DNA from: Pseudarthrobacter sp. ATCC 49987
GTDB taxonomy: Bacteria > Actinomycetota > Actinomycetes > Actinomycetales > Micrococcaceae
Assembly: GCF_009928425.1 (NCBI RefSeq)
Contig: NZ_JAABNS010000001.1
Location: 3,844,001 to 3,908,000, forward strand
Reading direction: 5' to 3'
Length of the DNA: 64,000 nucleotides
The translations under genes and the position numbers were made by a program. Below are positions 36,571 through 45,513 of the stretch, one piece after another. Each line of letters begins with the position of its first letter. Position 1 is the stretch's first letter. A model generated the notes under the pieces. That model was given only the letters and a program-made list of their open reading frames with translations, did no database searches and had not been told where the DNA came from.

Positions 36571-37230
36571 ATGCTGAACTTCGTAGACAGCGTCGGCGAG
36601 GCAGTCGCCGGCATCAAGGACGGATCCACCGTCATGATCGGCGGCTTCGGCAACGCCGGCCAGCCGTTCGAACTCATCGACGCGCTGATGGACTGCGGCG
36701 CCACGGACCTCACCGTGGTCAACAACAACGCCGGCCAGGGCGACCAGGGCCTCGCGCTGCTGATCAAGGAAGGCCGGGTGAAGAAGATGATCTGCTCCTT
36801 CCCGCGGCAGTCCGACTCCTGGCACTTCGACGCCAGGTTCCGCGCCGGTGAGATTGAACTGGAACTCGTCCCGCAGGGCAACCTGGCCGAACGGATCCGC
36901 GCCGCGGGCGCCGGGATCGGCGGCTTCTTCACCCCCACCGGCTACGGCACCATGCTGGCCGAAGGCAAGGAAACCCGCATCCTCGACGGCCGCGGCCAGG
37001 TCTTCGAGACCCCCATCCACGCCGACGTCGCACTCATCAAGGCGCTCAAAGCCGACGGCAAAGGCAACCTTGTCTACCGCAAGACCGCCCGGAACTTCGG
37101 CCCGATTATGGCCGCCGCGGCCAAACACACCGTCGTCCAGGTGTCCGAGATCGTCCCCACGGGCGGCCTTGATCCGGAGGTCATCGTGACCCCCGGAATT
37201 TACGTCAACAGCATTGTGAAGGTGGCCTGA
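36571..37230 (+). CDS. pcaI: 3-Oxoadipate CoA-transferase subunit A
   Basis: A 219-residue family I CoA-transferase alpha subunit with the glycine-rich MIGGFGNAGQP and GAGIGGFFTPTGYGT. It works as a heteromer with PcaJ to move CoA from succinyl-CoA to 3-oxoadipate. Gene position between pcaF and pcaJ supports the 3-oxoadipate assignment over acetoacetate transferase. Confidence 0.92.
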   Translation: MLNFVDSVGEAVAGIKDGSTVMIGGFGNAGQPFELIDALMDCGATDLTVVNNNAGQGDQGLALLIKEGRVKKMICSFPRQSDSWHFDARFRAGEIELELVPQGNLAERIRAAGAGIGGFFTPTGYGTMLAEGKETRILDGRGQVFETPIHADVALIKALKADGKGNLVYRKTARNFGPIMAAAAKHTVVQVSEIVPTGGLDPEVIVTPGIYVNSIVKVA

Positions 37231-37231
37231 G

Positions 37232-37924
37232 ATGAGCAGCCAGTCCAACAGCCACGCGGGCATTCAGACATCCGACAAGCCGCTGGGCCGCGATGACCTG
37301 GCCCGCCTCGTGGCCCGGGACATCAAGCCCGGCTCCTTCGTGAACCTCGGCATCGGCCAGCCCACCCTGGTCTCCAACTACCTCGAGCCGGAGCAGAACA
37401 TCACGCTCCACACGGAGAACGGGATGCTGGGCATGGGCCCGGAGGCCACCGGGGACCAGATCGACGGCGACCTCATCAACGCCGGAAAAATCCCGGTGAC
37501 CGAACTTCCCGGCGCGTCCTACTTCCACCACGCCGACTCCTTCGCGATCATGCGCGGCGGGCACCTGGACATCTGCGTGCTCGGGGCCTTCCAGGTCTCC
37601 GCCACCGGCGACCTCGCCAACTGGCACACGGGCGCCCCGGACGCGATCCCGGCCGTGGGAGGGGCTATGGACCTCGCCACCGGCGCCAAGGACGTCTTCG
37701 TCATGATGACCCTCCTGACCCGCGACGGCGTTTCCAAGCTCGTCGAGACGTGCAGCTACCCGCTCACCGGCATCGGCTGCGTGACCCGGGTCTACACGGA
37801 CAAGGCCGTCTTCCTGACCGGCCCTGACGGCGTGGAGGTCCGCGAGACCTTCGGCTGCACGCTCGAGGAGCTGCAGGAAATGGTTCCGGTGCCGCTCAGG
37901 GCCGCGGCCGCCGTCGGAAACTGA
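37232..37924 (+). CDS. pcaJ: 3-Oxoadipate CoA-transferase subunit B
   Basis: A 230-residue family I CoA-transferase beta subunit. The catalytic glutamate lies in HTENGMLGMGP; VNLGIGQPTLV and YFHHADSFAIMRGGH are typical. It pairs with PcaI. Only one base separates it from pcaI. Confidence 0.92.
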   Translation: MSSQSNSHAGIQTSDKPLGRDDLARLVARDIKPGSFVNLGIGQPTLVSNYLEPEQNITLHTENGMLGMGPEATGDQIDGDLINAGKIPVTELPGASYFHHADSFAIMRGGHLDICVLGAFQVSATGDLANWHTGAPDAIPAVGGAMDLATGAKDVFVMMTLLTRDGVSKLVETCSYPLTGIGCVTRVYTDKAVFLTGPDGVEVRETFGCTLEELQEMVPVPLRAAAAVGN

Positions 37925-37972
37925 GAATCCGCCCGCACGGATAAAGTGGTGCGGGACCGAGAGGCAATGGGA

Positions 37973-38788
37973 ATGATTGACGCAGCAAAGGGCGCCAGTA
38001 CCAGTGGCGCGCCGGCGGCCAGTGACCAGTACGTGCAGTCGCTGGCGCGCGGCCTGGCCGTGATCCGCGCCTTCGACACGGACCACCCGAAGATGACGCT
38101 GACCGAGGTGGCGGCCCGGACGGACCTGACCCGGGCCACCGCCCGGCGGTTCCTGTACACCCTCGTGGAGCTGGGCTACGTCCGCACCGACGGCAAGATC
38201 TTCGCCCTGACAGCCAAGGTACTGCAGCTCGGATACGCGTACCTGTCCGGTCTGTCGCTGCCACAGCTCGCCCAGCCGCACCTCGAGGAGCTGTCCCTCG
38301 ATTTGGGGGAGTCGACGTCGGCTGCCGTCCTGGAGGGCACGGACATCGCCTACATCGCCCGCGTGGCGACGCGCCGGATCATGACCGTCGGCATCACCGT
38401 CGGCACCCGCTTCCCGGCGTACGCCACCTCGATGGGCAGGGTGTTGCTCGCGGCCCTGCCGCCCGCCCAACTGCAGGAGTACCTTGCCGGGACGGAAATC
38501 CGGCCCCTGACGCCGCTGGCCATCGGAACGCGGGAGGGGCTGCTGGCGGAGCTGGCCCGGGTCAGGGCCCAGGGCTGGTGCCTGCTGAACCAGGAGCTGG
38601 AGCCCGGGCTGATGTCCATCGCCGCGCCGGTCCACGACGGCCCCAAGGTGGTCGCCGCCATCAACGTGTCCCTGCAGGCCCAGTCGGTTGCGAGCCGGCC
38701 GGACCCGGAGGCCTACCTGGATTCGGTGCGCGAGGCCACAGTGGCCACCGCGGAACTCATCTCCGCGGACCTGACCTCCGGACGCTAG
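37973..38788 (+). CDS. pcaR: IclR-family regulator of the pca genes (PcaR-like)
   Basis: A 271-residue IclR regulator: HTH (YVQSLARGLAVIRAFDTDHPKMTLTEVAARTDLTRAT split over 20-60) and an effector domain with SSAAVLEG-type and SMGRVLLAALP blocks. This PcaR/PobR subgroup binds beta-ketoadipate-pathway intermediates. AGAGG lies about 8 nt before the ATG at 37973; ATG 37967 and GTG 37946 are alternatives. A reverse copy of GATTCTCAG lies just upstream (37921-37929), matching one before pcaF. Confidence 0.88.
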   Translation: MIDAAKGASTSGAPAASDQYVQSLARGLAVIRAFDTDHPKMTLTEVAARTDLTRATARRFLYTLVELGYVRTDGKIFALTAKVLQLGYAYLSGLSLPQLAQPHLEELSLDLGESTSAAVLEGTDIAYIARVATRRIMTVGITVGTRFPAYATSMGRVLLAALPPAQLQEYLAGTEIRPLTPLAIGTREGLLAELARVRAQGWCLLNQELEPGLMSIAAPVHDGPKVVAAINVSLQAQSVASRPDPEAYLDSVREATVATAELISADLTSGR

Positions 38789-38794
38789 CTGCCC

Positions 38795-39034
38795 TCAGCT
38801 GGAAGGGCCCTGCACCGGCGCGGTGGATACCGTAATGGTGACCCCTGCGTCGTCGTCGCGGATTTTGAGGTAAAGGTCCTTGCCGACGAGCGAGGCATGG
38901 ATGTCCTCGCTGTCCGCCGGGGCGATCTGCTCTGCCAGCCGCGTGACTGCCAGCGCCATGGCCCGGCCCCAATCATGGGGATCCATGCTGGACGCCTCGG
39001 CCTCAGCCGAGTAGTTCTCCTGTGCTTCGGACAT
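38795..39034 (-). CDS. Small acidic hypothetical protein
   Basis: A 79-residue protein with an acidic N-terminal half (MSEAQENYSAEAEASSMD), a helix around WGRAMALAVTRLAEQIA and a beta-rich end (DLYLKIRDDDAGVTITVS). It is soluble; no family is recognised. It is convergent with pcaR, only 6 bases apart, and divergent from the lipid kinase gene. Confidence 0.6.
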   Translation of the reverse strand: MSEAQENYSAEAEASSMDPHDWGRAMALAVTRLAEQIAPADSEDIHASLVGKDLYLKIRDDDAGVTITVSTAPVQGPSS

Positions 39035-39263
39035 GTGCTCCCGCTTCCCGCCCCCTGGAGCGCGTCCTGCCAGGCTGATCCGGACAGGCGGCCCGCCGGC
39101 AGTTGGCTTACGCCGGCAGGCTCCAGTAGTTGAGCATGGCCAGTCTAGTGACCGTGGCGCGCGGACGTCCACGGTTCGCGTCCCGGCTGCGGAGGTTACA
39201 CGCGGAATCCCGCTAGGATTTCAATCCGGGACACCCCACTCCACCCTGCCCTCGAAGGACGCC

Positions 39264-40220
39264 ATGCCAGAGAACAATTCCGCGCCTGACAGCCACGCCG
39301 CGCCTGAGGGCAATACGCAGCCCAGGCGCGCCGCCGTGGTCATCAACCCCGCCAAATCCGGTGGCCCGGCGCTCCAGGGCGCGGTCCTCCGGCTCTGTGA
39401 AACACAAGGCTGGGCCGAGCCGCTCTGGCTCGAAACCACGGTCGAAGACCCGGGAACGGGCCAGGCACGCCAGGCGCTGGAGGCGGGGGTCGACGTCGTG
39501 ATCGCCGCCGGCGGCGACGGCACCGTGCGCTGCGTCGCCGAGGTGCTCGCCGGAACCGGAACGCCCATGGGACTCGTGCCGCTGGGAACGGGAAACCTCC
39601 TGGCCCGCAACCTCGGCGTGGACATCACCGATCCGGTCTCCGCCTGCTACGACGTCCTCAACGGCAGCGACCGGGCCATCGATGTCGTCAAGGCAACGCT
39701 GGACCACTCGGACGAGGAACAGGTGTTCCTGGTGATGGCCGGCCTCGGGTACGACGCCGCCATCATGGCCGATACCGTGGACGCGCTGAAGGACCGCATG
39801 GGCTGGCTCGCGTACGTTGAGGCCGGCATCCGCAAGCTCCCCGGCAAACCGGTCAAGGCGAGGATCAGCGTGGACGGCGGGGAACCCGTCCGCCGCAGGA
39901 TCCGCAGCGTCATGATCGGCAATTGCGGCCGGATCATGGGTGGGGTCGAAATCTTCCCGGACGCCAAGGTCGATGACGGCGCGCTGGACCTGTTGATCCT
40001 GGCCCCGCGCGGGCGGCTTGGCTGGCTGGGGGTTGTCGCCGGGATCTTTGGCCGGAACAAGCGGGAGACCGAAGCGGTGGAGTACTTCCAGGGCACGTCC
40101 GCCGAAATCACCCTGGAGCATGAGCAGGAGTTCCAACTGGACGGTGACCACCTCGGCACCGGAACGCATCTTGCCGTTGCAGTCGAGCGGAATGCCCTGA
40201 AGATCCGTATGACCAGCTAA
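39264..40220 (+). CDS. Diacylglycerol/lipid kinase-family protein
   Basis: A 318-residue protein with a DAGK catalytic domain: AAVVINPAKSG at the N-terminus, the nucleotide motif AAGGDGTVRCVAEVL, GLVPLGTGNLLARNLG, and a C-terminal beta sandwich (VDDGALDLLILAP). It resembles YegS/BmrU lipid kinases that phosphorylate a membrane lipid with ATP. Its lipid cannot be told. A role in recycling the lipid carrier for the downstream glycan cluster is possible but unproven. I chose the ATG at 39264; upstream codons are poorly conserved-looking. Confidence 0.88.
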   Translation: MPENNSAPDSHAAPEGNTQPRRAAVVINPAKSGGPALQGAVLRLCETQGWAEPLWLETTVEDPGTGQARQALEAGVDVVIAAGGDGTVRCVAEVLAGTGTPMGLVPLGTGNLLARNLGVDITDPVSACYDVLNGSDRAIDVVKATLDHSDEEQVFLVMAGLGYDAAIMADTVDALKDRMGWLAYVEAGIRKLPGKPVKARISVDGGEPVRRRIRSVMIGNCGRIMGGVEIFPDAKVDDGALDLLILAPRGRLGWLGVVAGIFGRNKRETEAVEYFQGTSAEITLEHEQEFQLDGDHLGTGTHLAVAVERNALKIRMTS

Positions 40221-40243
40221 AACACCCTGCGGCGGAGTTCGGC

Positions 40244-40347
40244 GATACTTGCCTCCCGATTTCCGGTGCCAGCGCGGGGCGGCCACGTCCGGGTAGTAAG
40301 TACTACCCGGGCAAGGCCCCGAAGGGTGGTTCGCAAAGGCAAGTATC
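40244..40347. promoter_or_regulatory. Nested inverted repeats upstream of the glycan cluster
   Basis: The outer arms GATACTTGCC (40244-40253) and GGCAAGTATC (40338-40347) are perfect 10-bp complements. Between them lies CCGGGTAGTA-AG-TACTACCCGG (40289-40310), a second perfect 10-bp inverted repeat. The two centres differ by only about 4 bases. This looks like a compact operator array for the promoter of the following operon. Confidence 0.7.
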
Positions 40348-40461
40348 AACCACTCGTGACCGGGGTATCCCCTACCAACTTGGATTGGCTCAGGCATCAA
40401 ACGATGCAGCCAATTGCCTTTTGGAGGGAGCCGCAATGGCACGCTGGTTCGTTGTCGCCCC

Positions 40462-40489
40462 GGATGTTCGGCCGCATGACCGAACATCC
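40462..40489 (+). terminator. Attenuator-like hairpin in the glycan-cluster leader
   Basis: GGATGTTCGG (40462-40471) pairs perfectly with 40480-40489 around an 8-nt loop and is followed by TTAATTT. This is the form of an intrinsic terminator, placed about 60 bases upstream of the preferred GTG start of the first gene. It suggests transcription attenuation. Confidence 0.65.
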
Positions 40490-40548
40490 TTAATTTGTGC
40501 GGACGTAGCGTCCGCCGGCCCGCGGACCGCGTGCCCGAAGGGGCGCCG

Positions 40549-42222
40549 GTGACGCCGCGGACGGAGGGCGTGCCGCTCGGCCTGGCCCTCCACAGCCCGG
40601 GACACGCCGCCGCCCGCACCGGTGGGACGGTGGCAGACCTCGCGTACGCATCCCACGCCGTGCACACGGCCCACGCAGCCCATGCCGCTCCCGCAACCTT
40701 TGTCCCCCGGCTGCAGACCACCGCGGGACGCACCACGGCTGACGCTCCGGGGCTGCCCGCAGCCACACCCGCCACCATAACGGCCCCGGCGAGGCTCTCC
40801 GGCCGGGAATGGGCGCGGTTCCTGCGCCGCCTCCTGCGTGGCACAGATGCCCTGCTGGTCGTCGTCTGCGTCATCGTTGGATTCCTCGTCCGCTTCGATG
40901 GCGGCCAGCCCTTTGCCGGAAGCCCCGCTGACCTCAACGCAGCTTTCATCGGCGGGATCCTCGGCGCGATGTGGGTTGCGGCCTTGGGTCTCTACCGCAC
41001 GAGGGACCCGAAAATCCTGGGAGCCGGGACCAGCGAGTACAAGCGCGTCGCCGCTGCCAGCGGCGCGGTCTTCGGGCTGCTCGCTGTTGGCCTCGTGGCC
41101 TTCCGCGTCCAGCCGGCGTCGGCGTTCCACCTGGTCTCACTCCCGCTGGGACTGATCCTGCTGCCGGGCAGCCGCTGGATTGCGCGCCGCTGGTACAACG
41201 CGCGCCAGTCCCTGGGGCAGTACCTCGTCAGGGCAATTGTCATTGGCCAGGCCGAGGACGTGCGCTACGTGCTCAAGCGGATTGCCAAGAAGTCGGGCGC
41301 CGTCTACGAGATCCTGGGTGTGTCGTTGCTCGGCGGGCGGCGGGGGACGTCGTTCGACGTCGACGGCCGCCGGGTGCCGGTCCTCTCCTCCACCGATGAC
41401 GTCGTCCGGACGGTTGGCCGCTGCGGGGCGGAGGCGGTCATCGTGGCCGGCCCGGTACCCGGCGGCAACCAGTACATCCGCGAACTGGGCTGGGAGCTGG
41501 AGGAGCACAAAGCGGAACTGGTGCTCGCCTCGTCCCTGACCAACGTGGCCGGGCCCCGGATCCACTGGCGGCCGGTGGAGGGCCTGCCGTTGATGCACGT
41601 GGATGTGCCCCGGTACAGCGGCGCCAAGCATGCTTTCAAAAGGCTCCTGGACATTGCGGTGGCCGCGGTTGCCCTGACGCTGCTGTCGCCGCTCTTTCTC
41701 GTCCTGGCGGTCATCGTCAAACGCGACAGCCCCGGTCCTGTCCTGTTCAGGCAGGAGCGGGTGGGCAAGGCCGGAAAACCGTTCCGGATGCTGAAATTCC
41801 GGTCCATGGTCACAGATGCCGAGGCCGCGCTGGCTGGGCTTGGGGGGCAAAACGACGGCGCCGGCGTTCTGTTCAAGATGCACAACGATCCCCGGGTTAC
41901 CCGCTGCGGACGCTGGATGCGCCGGTATTCGCTGGATGAACTGCCGCAGTTCTGGAACGTCCTCTCGGGCGAAATGAGCCTGGTCGGACCCCGCCCGCCG
42001 CTGCAGCGCGAGGTGGGCCGCTACGAGCGGCACACGCACCGCCGGCTGCTGATCAAACCGGGCATTACCGGGCTGTGGCAGGTCAACGGCCGCTCGGATC
42101 TGCCCTGGGATGAGGCCGTGCGGCTGGATCTCTACTACGTCGAAAACTGGTCGATCATGGGTGACGTCATCATCATGTGGCGCACTTTTAGGGCTATGTG
42201 CATGCCTGCGGGCGCGTACTAA
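40549..42222 (+). CDS. Polyprenyl-phosphate sugar-1-phosphate transferase (WcaJ/WbaP-type)
   Basis: A 557-residue membrane protein with an Ala/His-rich start, four predicted helices, a CoA-binding-like cytoplasmic region (LVRAIVIGQAEDVRYVLKRI), a fifth helix and the bacterial sugar transferase domain (FKRLLDIAVAAVALTLLSP, then FRQERVGKAGKPF, MLKFRSM, DELPQFWNVLSGEMSLVGPRP and KPGITGLWQVNGR). It starts a lipid-linked repeat unit by moving sugar-1-phosphate from a nucleotide sugar to undecaprenyl phosphate. I chose GTG 40549, which has GAAGGGG upstream; TTG 40495 is an in-frame alternative. Confidence 0.9.
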   Translation: MTPRTEGVPLGLALHSPGHAAARTGGTVADLAYASHAVHTAHAAHAAPATFVPRLQTTAGRTTADAPGLPAATPATITAPARLSGREWARFLRRLLRGTDALLVVVCVIVGFLVRFDGGQPFAGSPADLNAAFIGGILGAMWVAALGLYRTRDPKILGAGTSEYKRVAAASGAVFGLLAVGLVAFRVQPASAFHLVSLPLGLILLPGSRWIARRWYNARQSLGQYLVRAIVIGQAEDVRYVLKRIAKKSGAVYEILGVSLLGGRRGTSFDVDGRRVPVLSSTDDVVRTVGRCGAEAVIVAGPVPGGNQYIRELGWELEEHKAELVLASSLTNVAGPRIHWRPVEGLPLMHVDVPRYSGAKHAFKRLLDIAVAAVALTLLSPLFLVLAVIVKRDSPGPVLFRQERVGKAGKPFRMLKFRSMVTDAEAALAGLGGQNDGAGVLFKMHNDPRVTRCGRWMRRYSLDELPQFWNVLSGEMSLVGPRPPLQREVGRYERHTHRRLLIKPGITGLWQVNGRSDLPWDEAVRLDLYYVENWSIMGDVIIMWRTFRAMCMPAGAY

Positions 42223-42239
42223 CGGAGTGAGGACACACA

Positions 42240-43352
42240 ATGAATGAAACACGTTCGGGGTACTCCCGCGGCCGGAACCCGGCGGCGGACGCCGTGCCGC
42301 TGCGGGCAGCCGTCATCGGTGCGGGTTACTGGGGGCCCAACCTGGCGCGCAACTTCAACGCCAGTCCCGACTGGGAGCTGGCTGGAATCGTGGACCTTGA
42401 CCGGCACCGGGCCGCCAAGCTCGCCGCGGCCCAGGGCGGGGTTCCCGTTTTCAGCTCCGTCGACGAACTGCTGGACCTGGCCGACGTCGACGCCGTAGCG
42501 ATCGCGACGCCGGCCCACACCCACCACGGAATCGCCCTGACGGCGCTGCAGGCAGGCAAGCACGTGCTGGTCGAGAAGCCACTTGCCGACAGCCGGCTCC
42601 GCGGACTCGAGATGGTTGAGGAAGCGGACGAACGGGGGCTGGTCCTGATGGCGGACCACACCTACTGCTACACCCCGGCCGTGCTGAAGATCCGGGAACT
42701 GATCGCCGACGGGTCGCTCGGCGACATTCTTTTCATCGATTCGGTCCGGATCAATCTGGGACTGGTGCAGCCGGACGTGGATGTCTTCTGGGACCTCGCC
42801 CCGCATGACCTGTCCATCCTCGACTTCATCCTTCCCGACGGGCTGCGGCCGGTGGAGGTTGCGGCGCACGGCGCGGATCCCCTGGGCACCGGCCGTGCCT
42901 GCATCGGTCACCTGACGTTCGCGTTGCCTAACGACGCCATGGCCCACGTCCACGTGAACTGGCTGAGCCCGACCAAGATCCGCCAGCTGGTGGTCGGCGG
43001 GTCCCGGCGCACCCTGGTCTGGGATGACTTGAATCCCCAACAGCGGCTCAGTGTCTACGACCGCGGAGTCAGCCTGGACCGGCAGTCGCGGTCGGCGGCC
43101 GACCGGACCGCCTCGGCTATCTCCTACCGGCTGGGTGACACCTGGTCGCCCGCGCTGCCCGAACATGAGGCGCTGGGCCAGATGGTGGCGGAATTCGCCA
43201 CCAGCATCCGGCAGCAGCGGCCCGCACGGACTTCCGGCGCGTCCGGCCTCCGGGTGCTGTCCGTGCTGGAGGCCGTCAGCGACAGCCTCAGCGCGGACGG
43301 GAAGGCCAGCATCGTTGTCGGCAATGAAGCGAAGCTGGAGGTCAGCTCATGA
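42240..43352 (+). CDS. Gfo/Idh/MocA-family nucleotide-sugar oxidoreductase (WlbA-like)
   Basis: This 370-residue NAD-dependent protein has the Rossmann motif VIGAGYWGPNLARNF, the catalytic-region EKPLADS and the typical HDLSILDFILPDG block. In glycan clusters with an aminotransferase and hexapeptide acetyltransferase, such enzymes oxidise the 3-hydroxyl of a UDP-sugar (WlbA/WbpB role). The stop overlaps the start of the next gene by four bases. Confidence 0.87.
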   Translation: MNETRSGYSRGRNPAADAVPLRAAVIGAGYWGPNLARNFNASPDWELAGIVDLDRHRAAKLAAAQGGVPVFSSVDELLDLADVDAVAIATPAHTHHGIALTALQAGKHVLVEKPLADSRLRGLEMVEEADERGLVLMADHTYCYTPAVLKIRELIADGSLGDILFIDSVRINLGLVQPDVDVFWDLAPHDLSILDFILPDGLRPVEVAAHGADPLGTGRACIGHLTFALPNDAMAHVHVNWLSPTKIRQLVVGGSRRTLVWDDLNPQQRLSVYDRGVSLDRQSRSAADRTASAISYRLGDTWSPALPEHEALGQMVAEFATSIRQQRPARTSGASGLRVLSVLEAVSDSLSADGKASIVVGNEAKLEVSS

Positions 43353-44344
43353 GTATGCTGCAGGGTGCACAGGTACTGGTCACCGGCGGGGCGGGGACCA
43401 TCGGTTCCACCGTCGTGGACCATCTGCTCGACGCCGGAGCCGGCAGGATCGACGTGCTGGACAACCTGGTCCGCGGCAGGCGGGCCAACCTCGACCCGGC
43501 CCTTGCCAGCGGACGGGTCCACCTCGTCGAGGGGGACCTCCGCGACCGGGACCTGGTCCACGACCTGAGCCGCGGCAAGGACATCATCTTCCACCAGGCC
43601 GCCATCCGGATCACCCAGTGCGCCGAGGAACCCCGGCTGGCCCTCGAGGTGCTGGTCGACGGGACGTTCAACGTGCTCGAGGCCGCGTCCGCCCAGCGGG
43701 TCGGCAAGCTCGTGGCGGCCTCCAGCGCCTCGGTCTACGGCATGGCCGAGACCTTCCCGACGTCGGAACGCCATCACCACCACAACAACGACACGTTCTA
43801 CGGCGCCGCCAAGTCCTTCAACGAGGCCATGGCCCGCAGTTTCCGTGCGATGTCCGGCCTGGACTATGTGCTGCTGCGCTACTTCAACGTCTACGGGCCC
43901 CGGATGGACGTCCATGGCCTGTACACCGAGGTCCTGGTCCGCTGGATGGAACGCATCGAGGACGGGCTGCCGCCGCTGATCTTCGGCGACGGGCAGCAGA
44001 CCATGGACTTCGTCCACACGAGGGACGTGGCCCGGGCCAATATCCTGGCCGCCGGCAGCGGGGTGGTCGAGGGCGTGTACAACGTCGCCAGCGGTGCCGA
44101 GACAAGCCTGCTGGAGCTGGCCGAGGCGCTGTTGCGGGCGATGGATTCAGAGCTCCACGTGGAACACGGACCCGAACGGGCCGTCAACGGCGTCGTCCGG
44201 CGCCAGGCGGCCACCGCAGCGGCCCGGCGCGACCTCGGGTTCAGCGCCGAAACCGGCCTCGAGGACGGGCTGCGCGAACTGGTCGACTGGTGGCGGCCGC
44301 TGCGCGCCGAGATCGCGGATGCCAGGGTCGGAGGTGCGCGGTGA
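43349..44344 (+). CDS. NAD-dependent nucleotide-sugar epimerase/dehydratase
   Basis: This 331-residue short-chain dehydrogenase of the extended type carries the N-terminal VTGGAGTIGSTVVDHLL and the catalytic YGAAKSFNEA (Tyr-x3-Lys) preceded by SSASVYG. It resembles UDP-glucose 4-epimerases and related nucleotide-sugar enzymes. The usual GGAGFIG is GGAGTIG here. It probably makes one activated sugar of the repeat unit; the exact substrate is unknown. Confidence 0.87.
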   Translation: MSMLQGAQVLVTGGAGTIGSTVVDHLLDAGAGRIDVLDNLVRGRRANLDPALASGRVHLVEGDLRDRDLVHDLSRGKDIIFHQAAIRITQCAEEPRLALEVLVDGTFNVLEAASAQRVGKLVAASSASVYGMAETFPTSERHHHHNNDTFYGAAKSFNEAMARSFRAMSGLDYVLLRYFNVYGPRMDVHGLYTEVLVRWMERIEDGLPPLIFGDGQQTMDFVHTRDVARANILAAGSGVVEGVYNVASGAETSLLELAEALLRAMDSELHVEHGPERAVNGVVRRQAATAAARRDLGFSAETGLEDGLRELVDWWRPLRAEIADARVGGAR

Positions 44345-45513
44345 CCATCAGCCGGGATCACACCCTGAGCCGGATCAACGTGATGAAGCCCTGGCTCGGG
44401 GCCGAGGAAGCCGAGGCGGTAGCCGAAGTGATCGCCTCCGGCTGGGTGGCACAGGGACCCCGCGTGGCGCGCTTCGAGGAAGCCTTCGCCGGCACGCAGC
44501 AGGCCGGCTATGCCGTCGCGGTCTCCAACTGCACCACGGCCCTGCACCTGGCCCTGAAGGTGGCCGGCATCGGAGCACACGACGACGTCGTGGTGCCGTC
44601 CCTCTCGTTCATCGCCACCGCGAACGCGGTCACCTACGTCGGCGCCAGGCCGGTCTTCGCCGACGTCGAGCCGGACACCGGGAACGTGTCCGTGCGGACG
44701 CTCGCCGCCGCCCTGACTCCAGCCACCCGCGCCGTGATTGTGGTCGACCAGGGCGGCATGCCGGTCGATCTGGATCCGATCCGCGCCCTCTGTGACGGAC
44801 TGGGCATCACCGTCATCGAGGACGCAGCCTGCGCGGCGGGCTCCACGTACCGTGGCCGGCCGGTGGGGGCAGGCGCCGAGCTCGCCGCCTGGTCCTTCCA
44901 CCCCCGCAAAATCCTCACCACCGGGGAAGGTGGGATGCTGACCACCCAAAACGCGGCCTGGGCGGACCGGGCCCGGAAGCTCCGCGAACACGCCATGAGC
45001 GTCTCGGCGAACGATCGGCACGTCACCGTCCTGGCACCTGCGGAGGAGTACGAGGAGATCGGCTTCAACTACCGGATGACGGACATGCAGGCCGCCGTCG
45101 GGCTCGTACAGCTGGACCGGCTGGGCGAAGCGGTGTCCCGGCGCCGGGCAATCGCCGCCGCCTACCGGAAGGCTCTGGCCGGGGTCGAGGGGCTGCGCTT
45201 CAGCCAGGACCCCCTGTACGGCACCAGCAATTTCCAGTCCTTCTGGTTCGAAGTGTTGCCAGGCTTCGCCCTCGGGCGGGAGGAACTGCTGGAGCGGCTG
45301 GCCCAGGACGGGATTTCCGCCCGGCGGGGCATCATGGCGGCGCACCGGCAGCCCGCCTACGCCCGGCGGGACACCGGCAGGGCGGACCTGTCGGTGACGG
45401 AACGGCTCACAGACAACACCGTGATCCTGCCCGTCTACCACCAGTTGACCTTGGGCGACCAGGCCCGGGTCATCGATTCGATACTGAAGGCTGCGGGGAA
45501 AAGCGATGACTGA
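44341..45513 (+). CDS. DegT/DnrJ/EryC1/StrS-family aminotransferase 1
   Basis: This 390-residue PLP enzyme has the conserved SNCTTALHLALK block, EDAACAAGS with the Asp that pairs with the cofactor, and the Schiff-base lysine in SFHPRKILTTGEGG. It transfers an amino group from glutamate to a keto-sugar nucleotide. I chose the GTG at 44341 overlapping the epimerase stop; the frame extends far upstream but only antiparallel to the previous gene's coding. It overlaps the next gene by 8 nt. Confidence 0.9.
   Translation: MTISRDHTLSRINVMKPWLGAEEAEAVAEVIASGWVAQGPRVARFEEAFAGTQQAGYAVAVSNCTTALHLALKVAGIGAHDDVVVPSLSFIATANAVTYVGARPVFADVEPDTGNVSVRTLAAALTPATRAVIVVDQGGMPVDLDPIRALCDGLGITVIEDAACAAGSTYRGRPVGAGAELAAWSFHPRKILTTGEGGMLTTQNAAWADRARKLREHAMSVSANDRHVTVLAPAEEYEEIGFNYRMTDMQAAVGLVQLDRLGEAVSRRRAIAAAYRKALAGVEGLRFSQDPLYGTSNFQSFWFEVLPGFALGREELLERLAQDGISARRGIMAAHRQPAYARRDTGRADLSVTERLTDNTVILPVYHQLTLGDQARVIDSILKAAGKSDD

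Noticed and set aside
43051..44340. Upstream extension of aminotransferase 1 to give an 820-codon frame
   Set aside because: The extension runs through the epimerase gene in another frame and is Arg/Gly/Pro-rich noise. The GTG at 44341 overlaps the previous stop as usual in this operon.
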